In this document: in pieces, positions 51,173 through 60,086 of the stretch
How the letters are laid out: every line of letters begins with the position of its first letter
How positions within the stretch are numbered: the first letter of the stretch is position 1
From: JABCZH01 sp963803775
Lineage (GTDB): Bacteria > Acidobacteriota > Terriglobia > Terriglobales > Acidobacteriaceae
DNA: 64,000 bases
NCBI GenBank assembly: GCA_963803775.1
Contig: CAWDNS010000007.1
Location: 1,116,001-1,180,000, forward strand
Direction of reading: 5' to 3'
Made by a program: the position numbers and the translations under genes
The notes under the pieces: model-generated
Seen by the model: the letters and a program-made list of their open reading frames with translations, nothing else
The model's database searches: none
What the model was told of the DNA's origin: nothing

Positions 51173-51516
51173 AACCGCCAACCGTAAATGGTACCGCCAG
51201 TGCCTCGGCCGGCATATTCTCTTTGTCCTCAAGTGCACCGGGCGCCTTTGCCGTCCCTTCCCGGTTGCATAGCTATGGACGTGTCAGGATGAGAACCGTG
51301 AGCAGGATTATAGGGGAGGGCCAGGATTCTTGCCGATGCACACTATTGTCAAGAAAGGTTTTAGCCCGTTTTGTGGTGTGAGGCATGCCAAAAGTAATGC
51401 GGTTCGCCCGATGGAACTCCGCAAGTGCACGGTGGTGGATGTAAGTCCGGAGCATTGACGTGATCGACGAAGCGGGTGTACAGTGCCCGCGTCTGGAGCA
51501 TAAACCGAAGCCGCAC

Positions 51517-52905
51517 ATGAGAGCACCTCTTTCATCGACGATTGTCGTCGCACTTGTATTTGCGCTATCACCCTCGGCCCTGGCGCAGCAACCGCCGACG
51601 TTTCTAGTTCCCGTGGAAATGAAAGACCAATGGCTCCGAGGTTCTACCGCCGTTGCCCAACACGAGAACGACGGCATGATTGGAATAACTGGAAAGGGGA
51701 CGGAAGCCGGGTACAGAGTCGAAACGGTCACGCCGGGAGGTCCTGCCGCGAACGCAGGCATTTTGCCTGGAGACGTAATCGTGTCGATTGACGGTACTTC
51801 CATCAGGGGGCTGGATGCGGCGGAAACCACGAAACGAATCGCTCATAAGAAAGGTGGAGAAACCGTAAGCCTGACAGTCAATCGGAGCGGCGAGGTCAAG
51901 ACGATGGCAGCCATAGTTGACCTGCGGAAGCGTGTGTTGGCGAATGATCCCCAATGGCAAAATGAGGGCAAGCTGCCGCCAGGCATTGCGCAGTCTATTT
52001 TCGGGGGAGGCGCCGTGATAACTGGCAGCCTAGGACAAACAGAACAGTACCCCAATCACGTGTTTCTTGCCGTCTATATTTACAACAAGGACGGACCTTC
52101 CTTTGCCGTCGATGATACAAAGTTCTTCGTCCTCGACGGAACGGGACAACAGCTCCGGCATGTTGCCCTCGATGAGATAAAGTATGGTATTCAACTTGCA
52201 GTAGCGCAGAATTGGAAGGGGGGCAACTACCCTCCTCCTCCCCCGCCCTCGCCGCCGCGCCAATACACAATATCAGGCGTGGAGAATGGGAACTACACGA
52301 TAACGAACCTAGGCGGAGGAATCGGAACTGTCTCCGGTACCTCCAGCAGCGCGTACACCGTCACCCAACAACCGGACTACAGCCAACTGGGCTATTCGCT
52401 CGGATTGGCGATTCGAAAATATCGAGATGCGAAGTCGGACAAGAAGCTCCTTGAGCAAGCAAACCAAGCGATCGCCTCTTGGGAGGGGCCTTATTTTAAG
52501 TCGCAATCCCCTGTGGTGCCCGGGGAGAATCGGAACGGCGGAATTCTGTACTGGACGGGTTCGACGCGTAAGCCTGAACCGCCATTCCGCGTTGTCTTTT
52601 TCTTAACCGATCCGCGTAGCCAGCAGGAAGAGCATGTTACGTTCGCCTTCGGCCCCGGGGCTGAAAGAGTTAGGGAGGAAATGGCGAATCGGAGCGCGGC
52701 GGCTCAAGCTAAAGTTCAAGTCGCACTCACCAACAGCGACGTGGTAGGCCTGGTCAGAGCAGGAATAAGCGCGGAGATTATCATCGCGAAGATCAAGACT
52801 ACCTCTTGCTCCTTCGAAACCAGTCCCTCGGCGCTCAAAGATCTGAAAGATGCGGGCGTTCCTGATGGCGTGATTCTAGCGATGGTCCAAGCTCCCGGAA
52901 ATTGA
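51517..52905 (+). CDS. Exported PDZ-domain protein
   Basis: The protein has 462 residues from ATG 51517, which begins a signal peptide (about 1-25, ending ALAQQP). One PDZ domain (about 50-135) has VTPGGPAANAGILPGDVIVSIDG and GGETVSLTVNRSG. The middle part has a Pro-rich stretch (about 235-245) and Gly/Thr-rich beta sequence. The C-terminus has a short helical domain (SDVVGLVRAGISAEIIIAKI and a VPDGVILAMV ending) of a kind often seen in exported Acidobacteriota proteins. There is no protease motif. It is divergent from the sigma-factor operon and convergent with rplI. Confidence 0.6.
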   Translation: MRAPLSSTIVVALVFALSPSALAQQPPTFLVPVEMKDQWLRGSTAVAQHENDGMIGITGKGTEAGYRVETVTPGGPAANAGILPGDVIVSIDGTSIRGLDAAETTKRIAHKKGGETVSLTVNRSGEVKTMAAIVDLRKRVLANDPQWQNEGKLPPGIAQSIFGGGAVITGSLGQTEQYPNHVFLAVYIYNKDGPSFAVDDTKFFVLDGTGQQLRHVALDEIKYGIQLAVAQNWKGGNYPPPPPPSPPRQYTISGVENGNYTITNLGGGIGTVSGTSSSAYTVTQQPDYSQLGYSLGLAIRKYRDAKSDKKLLEQANQAIASWEGPYFKSQSPVVPGENRNGGILYWTGSTRKPEPPFRVVFFLTDPRSQQEEHVTFAFGPGAERVREEMANRSAAAQAKVQVALTNSDVVGLVRAGISAEIIIAKIKTTSCSFETSPSALKDLKDAGVPDGVILAMVQAPGN

Positions 52906-52959
52906 CTTTCCGTAGGTGTATCCCGGCAGCAGGGGCCCCCCGGAAGAACGCGCCCAAAT

Positions 52960-53412
52960 TCACTCTCCTGCTTCTTTCTCGATCACAACTTTCAGGTGCG
53001 CGGTCACTTCTTTGTGTAGCTTGATGGGAATGGTGAACTCGCCCAGGGTTCGCAGCGGCTCGTGCAGCTGAATCTTGCGGCGATCCACGTTGAAACCTTT
53101 CTTTTCAAGCGCGTCCGCTACATCTCCAGAGGTGACGGAGCCAAACAACTGGTCGTTCTCCCCGGACTTGCGCTGGAAGGAAACCGAAAGCCCATCGAAC
53201 TGCTTGGCCAATTCCTCGGCCTGGGTCTTTTCCTTGGCGGAACGGCGCACCGACGCAGCTTTCATTTGCTCGATGACCGCCTTGTTCCCCTTTGAGGCCT
53301 CAATGGCCAGTTTGCGCGGCAGCAGGTAGTTGCGCCCGTATCCCTCGGCGACTTTTACCACGTCCCCACGCGAACCTAGTGTGATCACATCTTCTTTCAG
53401 TATGACTTCCAT
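52960..53412 (-). CDS. rplI: 50S ribosomal protein L9
   Basis: The protein has 150 residues from ATG 53412, which opens with the invariant MEVILKEDVITLGSRGDVV; the frame upstream is spurious. The N-terminal RNA-binding domain contains VAEGYGRNYLLPRKLA, followed by the long connecting helix and a C-terminal domain ending in the HLKVVIE strand. It binds 23S rRNA. It is last in the rpsF-rpsR-rplI cluster, separated from rpsR by a repeat-bearing spacer. Confidence 0.95.
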   Translation of the reverse strand: MEVILKEDVITLGSRGDVVKVAEGYGRNYLLPRKLAIEASKGNKAVIEQMKAASVRRSAKEKTQAEELAKQFDGLSVSFQRKSGENDQLFGSVTSGDVADALEKKGFNVDRRKIQLHEPLRTLGEFTIPIKLHKEVTAHLKVVIEKEAGE

Positions 53413-53445
53413 AATTATGACTCCCGTTCTAGAAAATCTCTTCGC

Positions 53446-53472
53446 CGCGGATTCACGCGGATTTTCGCGGAT
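53446..53472 (-). repeat. Three-copy 10-bp-period repeat, ATCCGYG type
   Basis: On the minus strand ATCCGCG occurs three times at a strict 10-base period (53446-53452, 53456-53462, 53466-53472), in the rpsR-rplI spacer. The same unit as ATCCGTG, also three times at period 10, occurs at 58145-58171. Confidence 0.6.
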
Positions 53473-53519
53473 CAATCAAAGACCAAGATCAGCGTTGATC
53501 TGCGTAATCAGCGGCGGAT

Positions 53520-53894
53520 TTATGATGCACGGCCGGCAAACGGCAGCAGTGCAATATTGCGCGCCTGCTTGATGGCGGAGGAAAGACGCCGTTGATGCGG
53601 CGTGCACACGCCAGTCAACCGCCGGGGCGTGATTTTTCCGCTCTCCGCCACAAATTGCGCCAGCATTCGTACGTCCTTGTAATTGATGGCCTCGATCTTC
53701 TCCACGCAAAACTTGCAGACTTTCTTCCGCCGGAAAAACTTGCGGCCCCCGGGGCCACCTTCGCCACGTCCACCGGGACGAGGTGGACGGCGCTCGCCGC
53801 GATCAGACCGATCACCACCCGAGGGTCGATCGCCCCCGGAAGGCCGGTCACCAGAATGTGCGCTTGCTGTAGTTGGTCTAGTTTCTTCAGCCAT
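53520..53894 (-). CDS. rpsR: 30S ribosomal protein S18 with long disordered N-terminus
   Basis: The protein has 124 residues against 70-90 usual. The core starts near residue 52 (FFRRKKVCKFCVEKIEAINYKD) and runs to TPRRLTGVCTPHQRRLSSAIKQARNIALLPF, a normal S18. The first 50 residues are Gly/Arg/Asp/Pro-rich with a repeated GGDRPS unit, probably disordered. It binds 16S rRNA and S6. It lies 60 bases after rpsF. Confidence 0.95.
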   Translation of the reverse strand: MAEETRPTTASAHSGDRPSGGDRPSGGDRSDRGERRPPRPGGRGEGGPGGRKFFRRKKVCKFCVEKIEAINYKDVRMLAQFVAESGKITPRRLTGVCTPHQRRLSSAIKQARNIALLPFAGRAS

Positions 53895-53954
53895 GATGCT
53901 CCTTGAAATCTGTCGTTGGTCGTCGTCGTTAGCCTTCTATGAACGACGGAGTTC

Positions 53955-54365
53955 TTAGGCCGTAGCCACCGGCGCTTCTCCCGCCGGTTCCGCGGGCGTG
54001 GCTGCGGGTGCCGGCGTCGCCGAAACCTTTCGCCGAGAGTCTCGGATCGCCTTGATCTTATCCAACCGCTTCTGCTCCTCATCAATGCGCACGGTCAGGA
54101 ACTTAATCACCGGCTCGGTCACACGCAGGCGGCGTTCCAGTTCATGAATCAGGCCGCCACTGCCTTCTAGCGTGAGCAGGATGTAAAGGCCGTCACGAAA
54201 TCTGCGGACCGAATAGGCGAGATGGCGCTTGCCCATCTTTTCCACGTTCTTCATCTGACCACCCGACGTGGTCACTGCGGTTTCCAGAGTCGAAATCAGC
54301 TTGTCCTGTTCCTCTTCCGGCATGTCCGGACGGACGATAAACATGAGTTCATAAGTGCGATTCAT
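53955..54365 (-). CDS. rpsF: 30S ribosomal protein S6
   Basis: The protein has 136 residues. NRTYELMFIVRPDMPEEEQD opens the ferredoxin-like fold; GKRHLAYSVRRFRDGLYILL and RRLRVTEPVIKFLTVRID are conserved. The last 30 residues are Ala/Pro/Glu-rich (an APAATPAEPAG-type tail). S6 pairs with S18 on the platform of the small subunit. It lies 42 bases downstream of pth. Confidence 0.95.
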   Translation of the reverse strand: MNRTYELMFIVRPDMPEEEQDKLISTLETAVTTSGGQMKNVEKMGKRHLAYSVRRFRDGLYILLTLEGSGGLIHELERRLRVTEPVIKFLTVRIDEEQKRLDKIKAIRDSRRKVSATPAPAATPAEPAGEAPVATA

Positions 54366-54407
54366 TCAATTTCTCCAAATCTGGCCACCACAATCCGTGG
54401 CTACTCT

Positions 54408-54980
54408 TTATCTTCTTTTGCGGTTGTACCGGTTCATTGCCGCAGCCGGTCCATCTTTCAAAATCGCTTCCACTGCTTCGGCAGCGAGGTCGATCATCGG
54501 ATCCACCAGCTTGAGCTGCGCCTTGCGGAAGGGCGAGAGCAGATATGTCATCCCGTCTTCCACCTTACGGTCCGGCGCGACTCCCATCCGGATACGTACA
54601 AAATCCTGTGTGCCCAAAGCGCCGATCACCGACTCAATCCCGTTGTGACCCGCCGAGCTGCGGTTCCGATGGATGCGAATCGTACCCAACGGAAAATCCA
54701 ACTCGTCCTGAATAACCACCAAGTCGGTTTCCGGCTTGGCAGCATGCTCTGCGATCAGCTCTCGCACCGAGAGACCACTCAAATTCATGAAGGTCTCTGG
54801 CTTGGCCAGCAGAACCGTCTCCGAACCGATAACCGCTCTCGCGGTCAATGCCCGGCCCTGGCGATTCCTCACTTCTACCTTCGCCTGCTCGGCAATCCTG
54901 TCGACGACGAGAAAACCCAGGTTATGCGGCGTGAACTGATACTCGATGCCCGGATTGCCGAGACCAACGATCAGCTTCAC
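54408..54980 (-). CDS. pth: Peptidyl-tRNA hydrolase
   Basis: The protein has 190 residues, normal length. GLGNPGIEYQFTPHNLGFLV carries the catalytic His and substrate Asn; PETFMNLSGLSV, DELDFPLGTIRIHRNRSSAGHNGIESV and FVRIRMGVAPD are family motifs. It releases peptides from peptidyl-tRNA dropped by ribosomes. It sits between rplY and rpsF, a common arrangement. Confidence 0.95.
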   Translation of the reverse strand: MKLIVGLGNPGIEYQFTPHNLGFLVVDRIAEQAKVEVRNRQGRALTARAVIGSETVLLAKPETFMNLSGLSVRELIAEHAAKPETDLVVIQDELDFPLGTIRIHRNRSSAGHNGIESVIGALGTQDFVRIRMGVAPDRKVEDGMTYLLSPFRKAQLKLVDPMIDLAAEAVEAILKDGPAAAMNRYNRKRR

Positions 54981-54986
54981 GCATTC

Positions 54987-55014
54987 AGCTCTTGGCTTCT
55001 AGCTCTTGGCTTCT
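54987..55014. repeat. Tandem 14-bp repeat in the rplY-pth spacer
   Basis: AGCTCTTGGCTTCT occurs twice head to tail (54987-55000 and 55001-55014). The 11-base core AGCTCTTGGCT recurs at 56871-56881, just before prs, amid further AGCT-rich sequence up to 56945. It looks like a small dispersed intergenic element. Confidence 0.55.
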
Positions 55015-55083
55015 AGCTCACACCTAAAAACAATACCAAGGACCATTCGTGCTCGTCGGCCAAACAGCCAACGACAAATGTTG

Positions 55084-55818
55084 CTACTTCTTTTCTTTCT
55101 TCTCCGCCTTCTTCTCGGCTTTCTCGGGAGCGGCAGCTTCGCCTTCTGCTCCCTCGGTTTCCTGCTTGCCCTTCTTGATGACCTCGGGCTCGGCCGGGGC
55201 GGCAGCAGCTTCGGCCGCAACCGCTTCCGGAGTCGCCACCACCTCTTCCTTCACGGTGGTGATGTGCGCCACCGGCAAGTTGGAATCCGAGAGGAACTTT
55301 ATCTTTTCGTTGTGCGGCAGGTCCGAGACCCGTAGCACCTTCCCGAAAACCAACTCGCTGACATCGGCCTCAATCGAGGTCGGAATATCGCCAGGCAAGC
55401 ATTCGATTTCCACTTCGCGCGTTACCTGTTCCAAAATGCCGCCCTGCGTCTTCACGCCCTCGGGCTCGCCTTTCAGAACGATGGGGACACGGACCTGCAA
55501 TACCTTGTCCATGGCGATGCGTTTCAGATCGATATGCAGCAACGATCCTTTGATGGGCTCGTACTGCCAGTCCACAATCATGGCCTGAGTGCGCTCGGAG
55601 CCATCCAGGCTTAGCTCGAAAATGGTGTTGTGGCCAGAAGCGGACCGCAGAATACGAGAAATCTGCCGCGGGTCGACGCTGACCGACAATGCCTGTTTTC
55701 CCGCGCCGTATAGAACTCCCGGGACTTTGCCTTCGCGGCGGACCCGGCGGGCGTCGTTCTTGCTGCCTGCGGTCCGCGGTTGTGCTTCCAGAACGGTACT
55801 TTCAGTTGCTGTCGCCAT
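55084..55818 (-). CDS. rplY: 50S ribosomal protein L25/general stress protein Ctc
   Basis: The protein has 244 residues, the long Ctc-type form. The N-terminal L25 domain has KNDARRVRREGKVPGVLYGAGKQ and HIDLKRIAMDKVLQVRVPIVLKGE. The C-terminal beta domain has EIECLPGDIPTSIEADVSEL and LPHNEKIKFL. A low-complexity tail (from about 195) is Ala/Glu/Lys-rich, ending in a Lys-rich KAEKKAEKKEKK run. It binds 5S rRNA. It follows prs by about 15 bases. Confidence 0.92.
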   Translation of the reverse strand: MATATESTVLEAQPRTAGSKNDARRVRREGKVPGVLYGAGKQALSVSVDPRQISRILRSASGHNTIFELSLDGSERTQAMIVDWQYEPIKGSLLHIDLKRIAMDKVLQVRVPIVLKGEPEGVKTQGGILEQVTREVEIECLPGDIPTSIEADVSELVFGKVLRVSDLPHNEKIKFLSDSNLPVAHITTVKEEVVATPEAVAAEAAAAPAEPEVIKKGKQETEGAEGEAAAPEKAEKKAEKKEKK

Positions 55819-55833
55819 AGTATTGATTCCTGT

Positions 55834-56865
55834 CTACAAAAATAATTTGCTGACCGAAGTCTCTTCGTGAATCGACTGGATCGCGCGTCCGATCAGGCCC
55901 GCAACCGAACGTACCACTATTTTCGGTTCCTTTTTCGCCTCTTCCGTCAGCGGGATGGTATCGGTGACCACCACTTCCTTAATGCAAGACTGCCCGATAA
56001 TTCTCCACCGCAGTGCCGGAAAGCACCGGGTGAGAGCAGCAGGCATAGACTGCGGTGGCGCCGTTCTCCATAAGCGCGCTCGCAGTCTTGACCAGCGTGC
56101 CGGCGGTGTCAATCAAGTCGTCGATCACCAGACAAGTGCGGCCTTGCACATCTCCGATCACGTGCATGACTTCCGCAACGTTGGCTCTCCACCCGGCGTT
56201 TATCGACGATGGCCAGCGCGCAGTCCATTTTCTTGGCGAAAAACCGGGCCCGCTCCACGCCGCCCGCATCTGGCGAAACCACCGTCAAATTCGGCAGATT
56301 CAGTTTCCTGAAATGATCCACCAGCACCGGCGAAGCGAACAGCGGGTCCACCGGGATATTAAAAAATCCCTGAATCTGCGCCGCATGCGGATCAATAATC
56401 AACGCCCGGTCGGCGCCCGCAGTGGTCAGCAAATCGGCAACGAGCTTGGCCGAGATCGGAGCCCGCGGCTTGTCCTTGCGGTCCTGCCGGGAATATCCGA
56501 TAATACGGAACCACTGCGGTAATGCGCCGCGCCGAAGCCCGCTTCAGCGCGTCGATCATCAGCAGCAGCTCCATCAGGTGCTCATCCACCGGGCGCGAAG
56601 TCGGTTGAATCACGAACACATCCGCGCCCCGCACGTTCTCCTGAATCTGGACGTAAGCCTCGCCGTCTTTGAATCGTGTGACCAGGGCCTGATTACGTGT
56701 CAGTCCCAGAAACTCGCAGACATCATCCGCCAAGCGCTCATTGGCGGTGCCACTGAAAATCTTGAACTTGTCGTCTACGCGGCCGCGTTGCGGCGGCTTG
56801 CGCTCCGGCTTTTCCTCGGCGGTCATCTGCGGTTTCTTTTCCGTCGCTGTCGCAAGAGTGGCCAT
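55834..56865 (-). CDS. prs: Ribose-phosphate pyrophosphokinase, frame-interrupted
   Basis: Reading across frames gives a complete Prs: KFKIFSGTANERLADDVCEFLG, FVIQPTSRPVDEHLMELLLMIDALKR, VVPYYGYSRQDRKD (after correction), ALIIDPHAAQIQGFF, VVSPDAGGVERARFFAKKMD, LVIDDLIDTAGTLVKTASAL and EVVVTDTIPLTEEAKK. Three single-base insertions break it, near 56499, 56187 and 56000. The enzyme makes PRPP from ribose-5-phosphate and ATP and is essential, so sequence error is more likely than loss. A 30-residue Lys/Glu-rich N-terminus precedes the core. It lies between tRNA-Gln and rplY. Confidence 0.85.
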
Positions 56866-56953
56866 TTTTAAGCTCTTGGCTGTCAGCCATCAGCTTATTG
56901 CTTCCTGCTCTCGACGTATAAAGCTAAGAGCTAACAGCTGAAAGCTGCTTTTC

Positions 56954-57027
56954 TGGCTGGGCCGCTAGGATTCGAACCTAGACAAAGTGCTCCAAAGGCA
57001 CTTGACCTACCATTAGTCGACGGCCCA
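56954..57027 (-). tRNA. tRNA-Gln (anticodon UUG)
   Basis: The gene is 74 bases including an encoded CCA. The acceptor stem pairs TGGGCCG with CGGCCCA. The anticodon arm AGTGC-CTTTGGA-GCACT places TTG at positions 34-36. The T arm is CTAGG-TTCGAAT-CCTAG. It lies between ispE and prs on the same strand. Confidence 0.95.
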
Positions 57028-57078
57028 GTAACTCAGTTTCGAGTGCGGAAAAATATACGTTCAACAGCATACTCGAAA

Positions 57079-58080
57079 CTAGAAACTCGAAACCAGAAAC
57101 TTCTTCCAATACTGCCGTCGCGTCAGGGTGGTGGTCGCCAGCGCCTTCACACCCATTTTCTGCAACTTGGCTGCGGCTGTTTGCGCCGCCGCACGAGTCG
57201 CAAACAAACCGTAAATGGCCGATCCGGAACCCGAAAGCGAGGCATAAAACGCGCCTGCACGCTCAAGCACACGCTTGACCTCGAGCAACTCGGGATATTG
57301 CGGAAAGACGACTCGTTCAAAGTCGTTTTCTATCCCGGTACGGACGAGGTCGAGAAGCGGGGTCTCGGCCCGGCCCCTGCCTCTGGCAGAGACACCGGAT
57401 AAACCCTTCCCAGACTTGGCTTTGCTTTTGGTTCTCTCTGGGCGCTCAGCCACGCCGAAAGCACGCGACCGAACTCATTCATTCTATCGGACGGTTCGGC
57501 AGGCGTCAATTCGGCGGATTGCATCGCATCCCAATCCGCAAACGCCTTCGGAGTGGATACACCGACCTCTGGCGTCACCACTACGCATGCCACGGCGGGC
57601 AAATCTGGCAGCGGATAAACTTCCTCTCCACGCCCGACGCCAAGCACGGTCCCTCCGACCAAGAACAAAGGCAAGTCCGACCCGACTTCCGCTGCGACCC
57701 GCAGTTTCTCAGCGCCGGGCAATTCTTTTTTCAGCGCCTGCTCCAGCGCCAGCAGCCCCGCCACTGCATTCCCCGACGCGCCGCCCAACCCGCCTTGCAC
57801 CGGCAAGCGTTTCTCAATCTCAATGATCACCCGCCCGCGCGCCTTCAGCGCGGTCATGGCTCTCTCTACGATCCGATAGCAGGTGTTCGATTCGTCTTTC
57901 GGGACACGCGGATCCTCCGAGCGAATCTCGATTCCCGAACCGCGTCCGACTTGCACCCGAATGATGTCATGCAAGCGATGGTCTGATAAACCGTCAGCAG
58001 TCATGGAATCCATCCGCACGCGGCGCACCAATGCGCAGCCCGAGATTAATCTTGGCGAAGGATCGGACGGTGACAGCCAT
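57079..58080 (-). CDS. ispE: 4-diphosphocytidyl-2-C-methyl-D-erythritol kinase, frame-interrupted
   Basis: The true start is ATG 58080, giving VRSFAKINLGLRIG. Missing bases near 58000 and 57975 shift the frame before LHDIIRVQVG. From there PVQGGLGGASGNAVAGLLAL (GHMP ATP loop) and GSDLPLFLVGGTVLGVGRGE follow. A third shift near 57400-57440 leads into AETPLLDLVRTGIENDFERVVF and GAFYASLSGSGSAIYGLF. It phosphorylates CDP-methylerythritol in the MEP isoprenoid pathway. The rejoined length of about 333 residues is slightly long. Essential in MEP-pathway bacteria, so errors are the likely cause. GAAACT-type short repeats overlap its 3' end. Confidence 0.82.
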
Positions 58081-58144
58081 GGAGAGTTGATTCTAACCAC
58101 AGAGGGCACAGGGGAACACAGATGATTTTTATTAGAGAGGTTAA

Positions 58145-58171
58145 ATCCGTGAGGATCCGTGCGAATCCGTG
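58145..58171 (+). repeat. Three-copy 10-bp-period repeat, ATCCGTG
   Basis: ATCCGTG occurs at 58145, 58155 and 58165, strictly 10 bases apart, followed by an AATCCGCGTTAATCTCCG stretch. It belongs to the same family as the repeat at 53446 and lies between ispE and the next minus-strand gene. Confidence 0.6.
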
Positions 58172-58220
58172 GCTAAGGTTTTGATCAGCGAAAATCCGCG
58201 TTAATCTCCGGCAACAGGTT

Positions 58221-58958
58221 TTAACTTCTCCGCTTGTAGTAAATCGCGAACTCGAACCCAGGATTTGCCGGAAACAGCTCCGCTACTTTCCTCAGCCGTT
58301 CCGCCATCGGCGACGGCGCCAACAAGGGATAATCCCGCTCCCGCAAGTCGTGATAGTCGACGTCAATGTATAGCGACAGCAGATAGATGGAAATCGCATC
58401 CGCGAACGCCGCCGCAAAGTACTCGTTTTTGTGTTTCTCTGCATCCGGCTCGTGCGACGTGGCCAGCTTCCGCGACTCCCAGGCATCGAGCGAAGTTTCG
58501 CCCTTCGCTCCGGCTTCCACCTGCTTCCACGCCAGTTCGGCGAAAGCCTGCGACACTCCTGCCCGCTCCACCACCGCGTGGCCCACATTGATATAGAACT
58601 CGAACGCCACGGAGAACTTATCATCCATTAGCCGGGTGGAGATGAACACACACTGCGAATCGCCCAGTTGGAGATTGCGGTGGCACACCGCATTGTCGCT
58701 GAGCGCGACGTCGTAGCGGTCCGCAATGACGGTTTCATCGCCCTGATTGACGGTGAGCGGAACGAAATAATAAGCCTTGTGATGAAGCGCGGCCGCCGCG
58801 GAATCAGGCACAGCAGCAACCATGCGCTCCAAATCAGAGGCGGCAACGGTAACTTCACCGGCCACGGCGTAGCAGATGCCGTTGGGTGCTTGTGCAACCG
58901 GAGTTTGGCGCACCACCTCGGCCGGAGAACGCGTAATGGCGGGTGCAGCTTGCGACAT
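58221..58958 (-). CDS. Protein of unknown function
   Basis: The protein has 245 residues from ATG 58958; the frame continues upstream to 59030 but then overlaps the divergent gene. It is soluble, without signal or membrane segments. Conserved-looking stretches are DKFSVAFEFYINVGHAVVE, the acidic-aromatic IYLLSLYIDVDYHDLRERDY and NPGFEFAIYYKRRS at the C-terminus. I recognise no family or catalytic motif. It lies upstream of ispE on the same strand, with a 140-base repeat-bearing spacer. Confidence 0.5.
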   Translation of the reverse strand: MSQAAPAITRSPAEVVRQTPVAQAPNGICYAVAGEVTVAASDLERMVAAVPDSAAAALHHKAYYFVPLTVNQGDETVIADRYDVALSDNAVCHRNLQLGDSQCVFISTRLMDDKFSVAFEFYINVGHAVVERAGVSQAFAELAWKQVEAGAKGETSLDAWESRKLATSHEPDAEKHKNEYFAAAFADAISIYLLSLYIDVDYHDLRERDYPLLAPSPMAERLRKVAELFPANPGFEFAIYYKRRS

Positions 58959-59008
58959 GAAATGTATTCTATCGCACCCGGCAATGTCGCCCGGCGCTAC
59001 AATCGAAT

Positions 59009-59302
59009 ATGGCCCCGGCCCGCCTGCCACGCTGGTATGTCATCCCTTTGCGAGTACTGCTGGTGACTTTCCTGCTGACCCTGCTCGCCTTTGCCGTCAG
59101 CCTGCTTCTTGGCATTCTGGGGGTCGTCATCAGCGCGCGCCTGCGTGGATTCGAACCCAACATGACGCTGGCATATCGGCACATTGCGCTGCCGATTGCG
59201 CTGGTTGCGGGTGCGCTGTCGCTCATTGCGACCGCAATTCTCGAAATCCGCAACTACCGCCAGGAGCGCACTTTGACCCAGATCGCACGCGCCAGCCGCT
59301 AG
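59009..59302 (+). CDS. Small two-helix membrane protein, unknown
   Basis: The protein has 97 residues. Two long hydrophobic helices (about 10-42 and 60-79) are separated by a short polar loop (ARLRGFEPNMTLAYRH); the C-terminal tail is basic. The composition is strongly protein-like. It lies 30 bases before the PuuD-like gene on the same strand, so co-transcription is likely. No family is recognised. Confidence 0.6.
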   Translation: MAPARLPRWYVIPLRVLLVTFLLTLLAFAVSLLLGILGVVISARLRGFEPNMTLAYRHIALPIALVAGALSLIATAILEIRNYRQERTLTQIARASR

Positions 59303-59332
59303 CCCTATGCCGTCTTTGGTTAGAATTACGTT

Positions 59333-60073
59333 ATGCGGCCTCGTATTGCCATCCCCGTGCCCCACTCCGGCGATCCGGAATACGCAAGCCGATCTTTGCC
59401 GCAATACGAGCACGCGGTTGAGAAGGCCGGCGGAGAGCCGGTTGCCATCCCGCTGGACAAAACTCCCGGTGAAGTGATGAAGCTGATCGAGCAATGTGAC
59501 GCGGTTCTGCTGCCGGGAAGCCGCGCCGACGTCGATCCCGCCAAGTACGACGCTCCCCGCGATGTTCGTACCAACGCCGCTGATACCGCCCGCGATACCG
59601 TGGACGAACTCCTGCTCCAGGACGCTTACAACATGAGGAAGCCGGTGCTAGGGATTTGCTACGGCCTGCAGATGTTGAACGTATACCGCAGCGGAACGCT
59701 CATCCAGCACATTGAGTCGGCGATCAACCATGAAGCTGGAAGGAAGGTCGAAGTGGCACACACGGTTGAAGTGGAGCCGGCATCGAGGCTGGCCGAAATT
59801 TTGGGTGTGTCACACAACGTTGCCGTTAACTCAAGCCATCATCAGTCTGCCGATGTCATCGGAGATGGTCTCCGCGTGGTGGCCCGCTCACCCGAAGATG
59901 ACGTTGTCGAAGCGGTCGAGGGCACGTCACCTGATCATTTTGTGTTGGCCGTGCAGTGGCACCCGGAAAGATCTGTGGATGAGGACGAGTCGTCACGGGC
60001 GATTTTTCGGGCACTCGTCGAGGCGGCCAAAACAAGATACAGGCTTTCCACAGGGAAGTCTGCGACGTCCTGA
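59333..60073 (+). CDS. Peptidase C26/gamma-glutamyl-gamma-aminobutyrate hydrolase-like (PuuD type)
   Basis: The protein has 246 residues, a class I glutamine amidotransferase-like fold. PRIAIPVPHSGDPEYASRSL opens it, VLLPGSRADVDPAKY holds the oxyanion region, and GICYGLQMLNVYRSGTLIQH carries the nucleophile C109. VNSSHHQSAD and VLAVQWHPERS supply the His and Glu of the triad. Relatives hydrolyse gamma-glutamyl-GABA in putrescine breakdown, though many act on other gamma-glutamyl compounds. No other puu genes are nearby, so the substrate is open. It converges on thrS, 13 bases apart. Confidence 0.85.
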   Translation: MRPRIAIPVPHSGDPEYASRSLPQYEHAVEKAGGEPVAIPLDKTPGEVMKLIEQCDAVLLPGSRADVDPAKYDAPRDVRTNAADTARDTVDELLLQDAYNMRKPVLGICYGLQMLNVYRSGTLIQHIESAINHEAGRKVEVAHTVEVEPASRLAEILGVSHNVAVNSSHHQSADVIGDGLRVVARSPEDDVVEAVEGTSPDHFVLAVQWHPERSVDEDESSRAIFRALVEAAKTRYRLSTGKSATS

Positions 60074-60086
60074 ACCACGTGAGTTG

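Noticed and set aside
56866..56953. AGCT-rich stretch before prs as a riboswitch or attenuator
   Set aside because: The repeats do not form a consistent multi-stem structure by eye and resemble the intergenic repeat near 55000.
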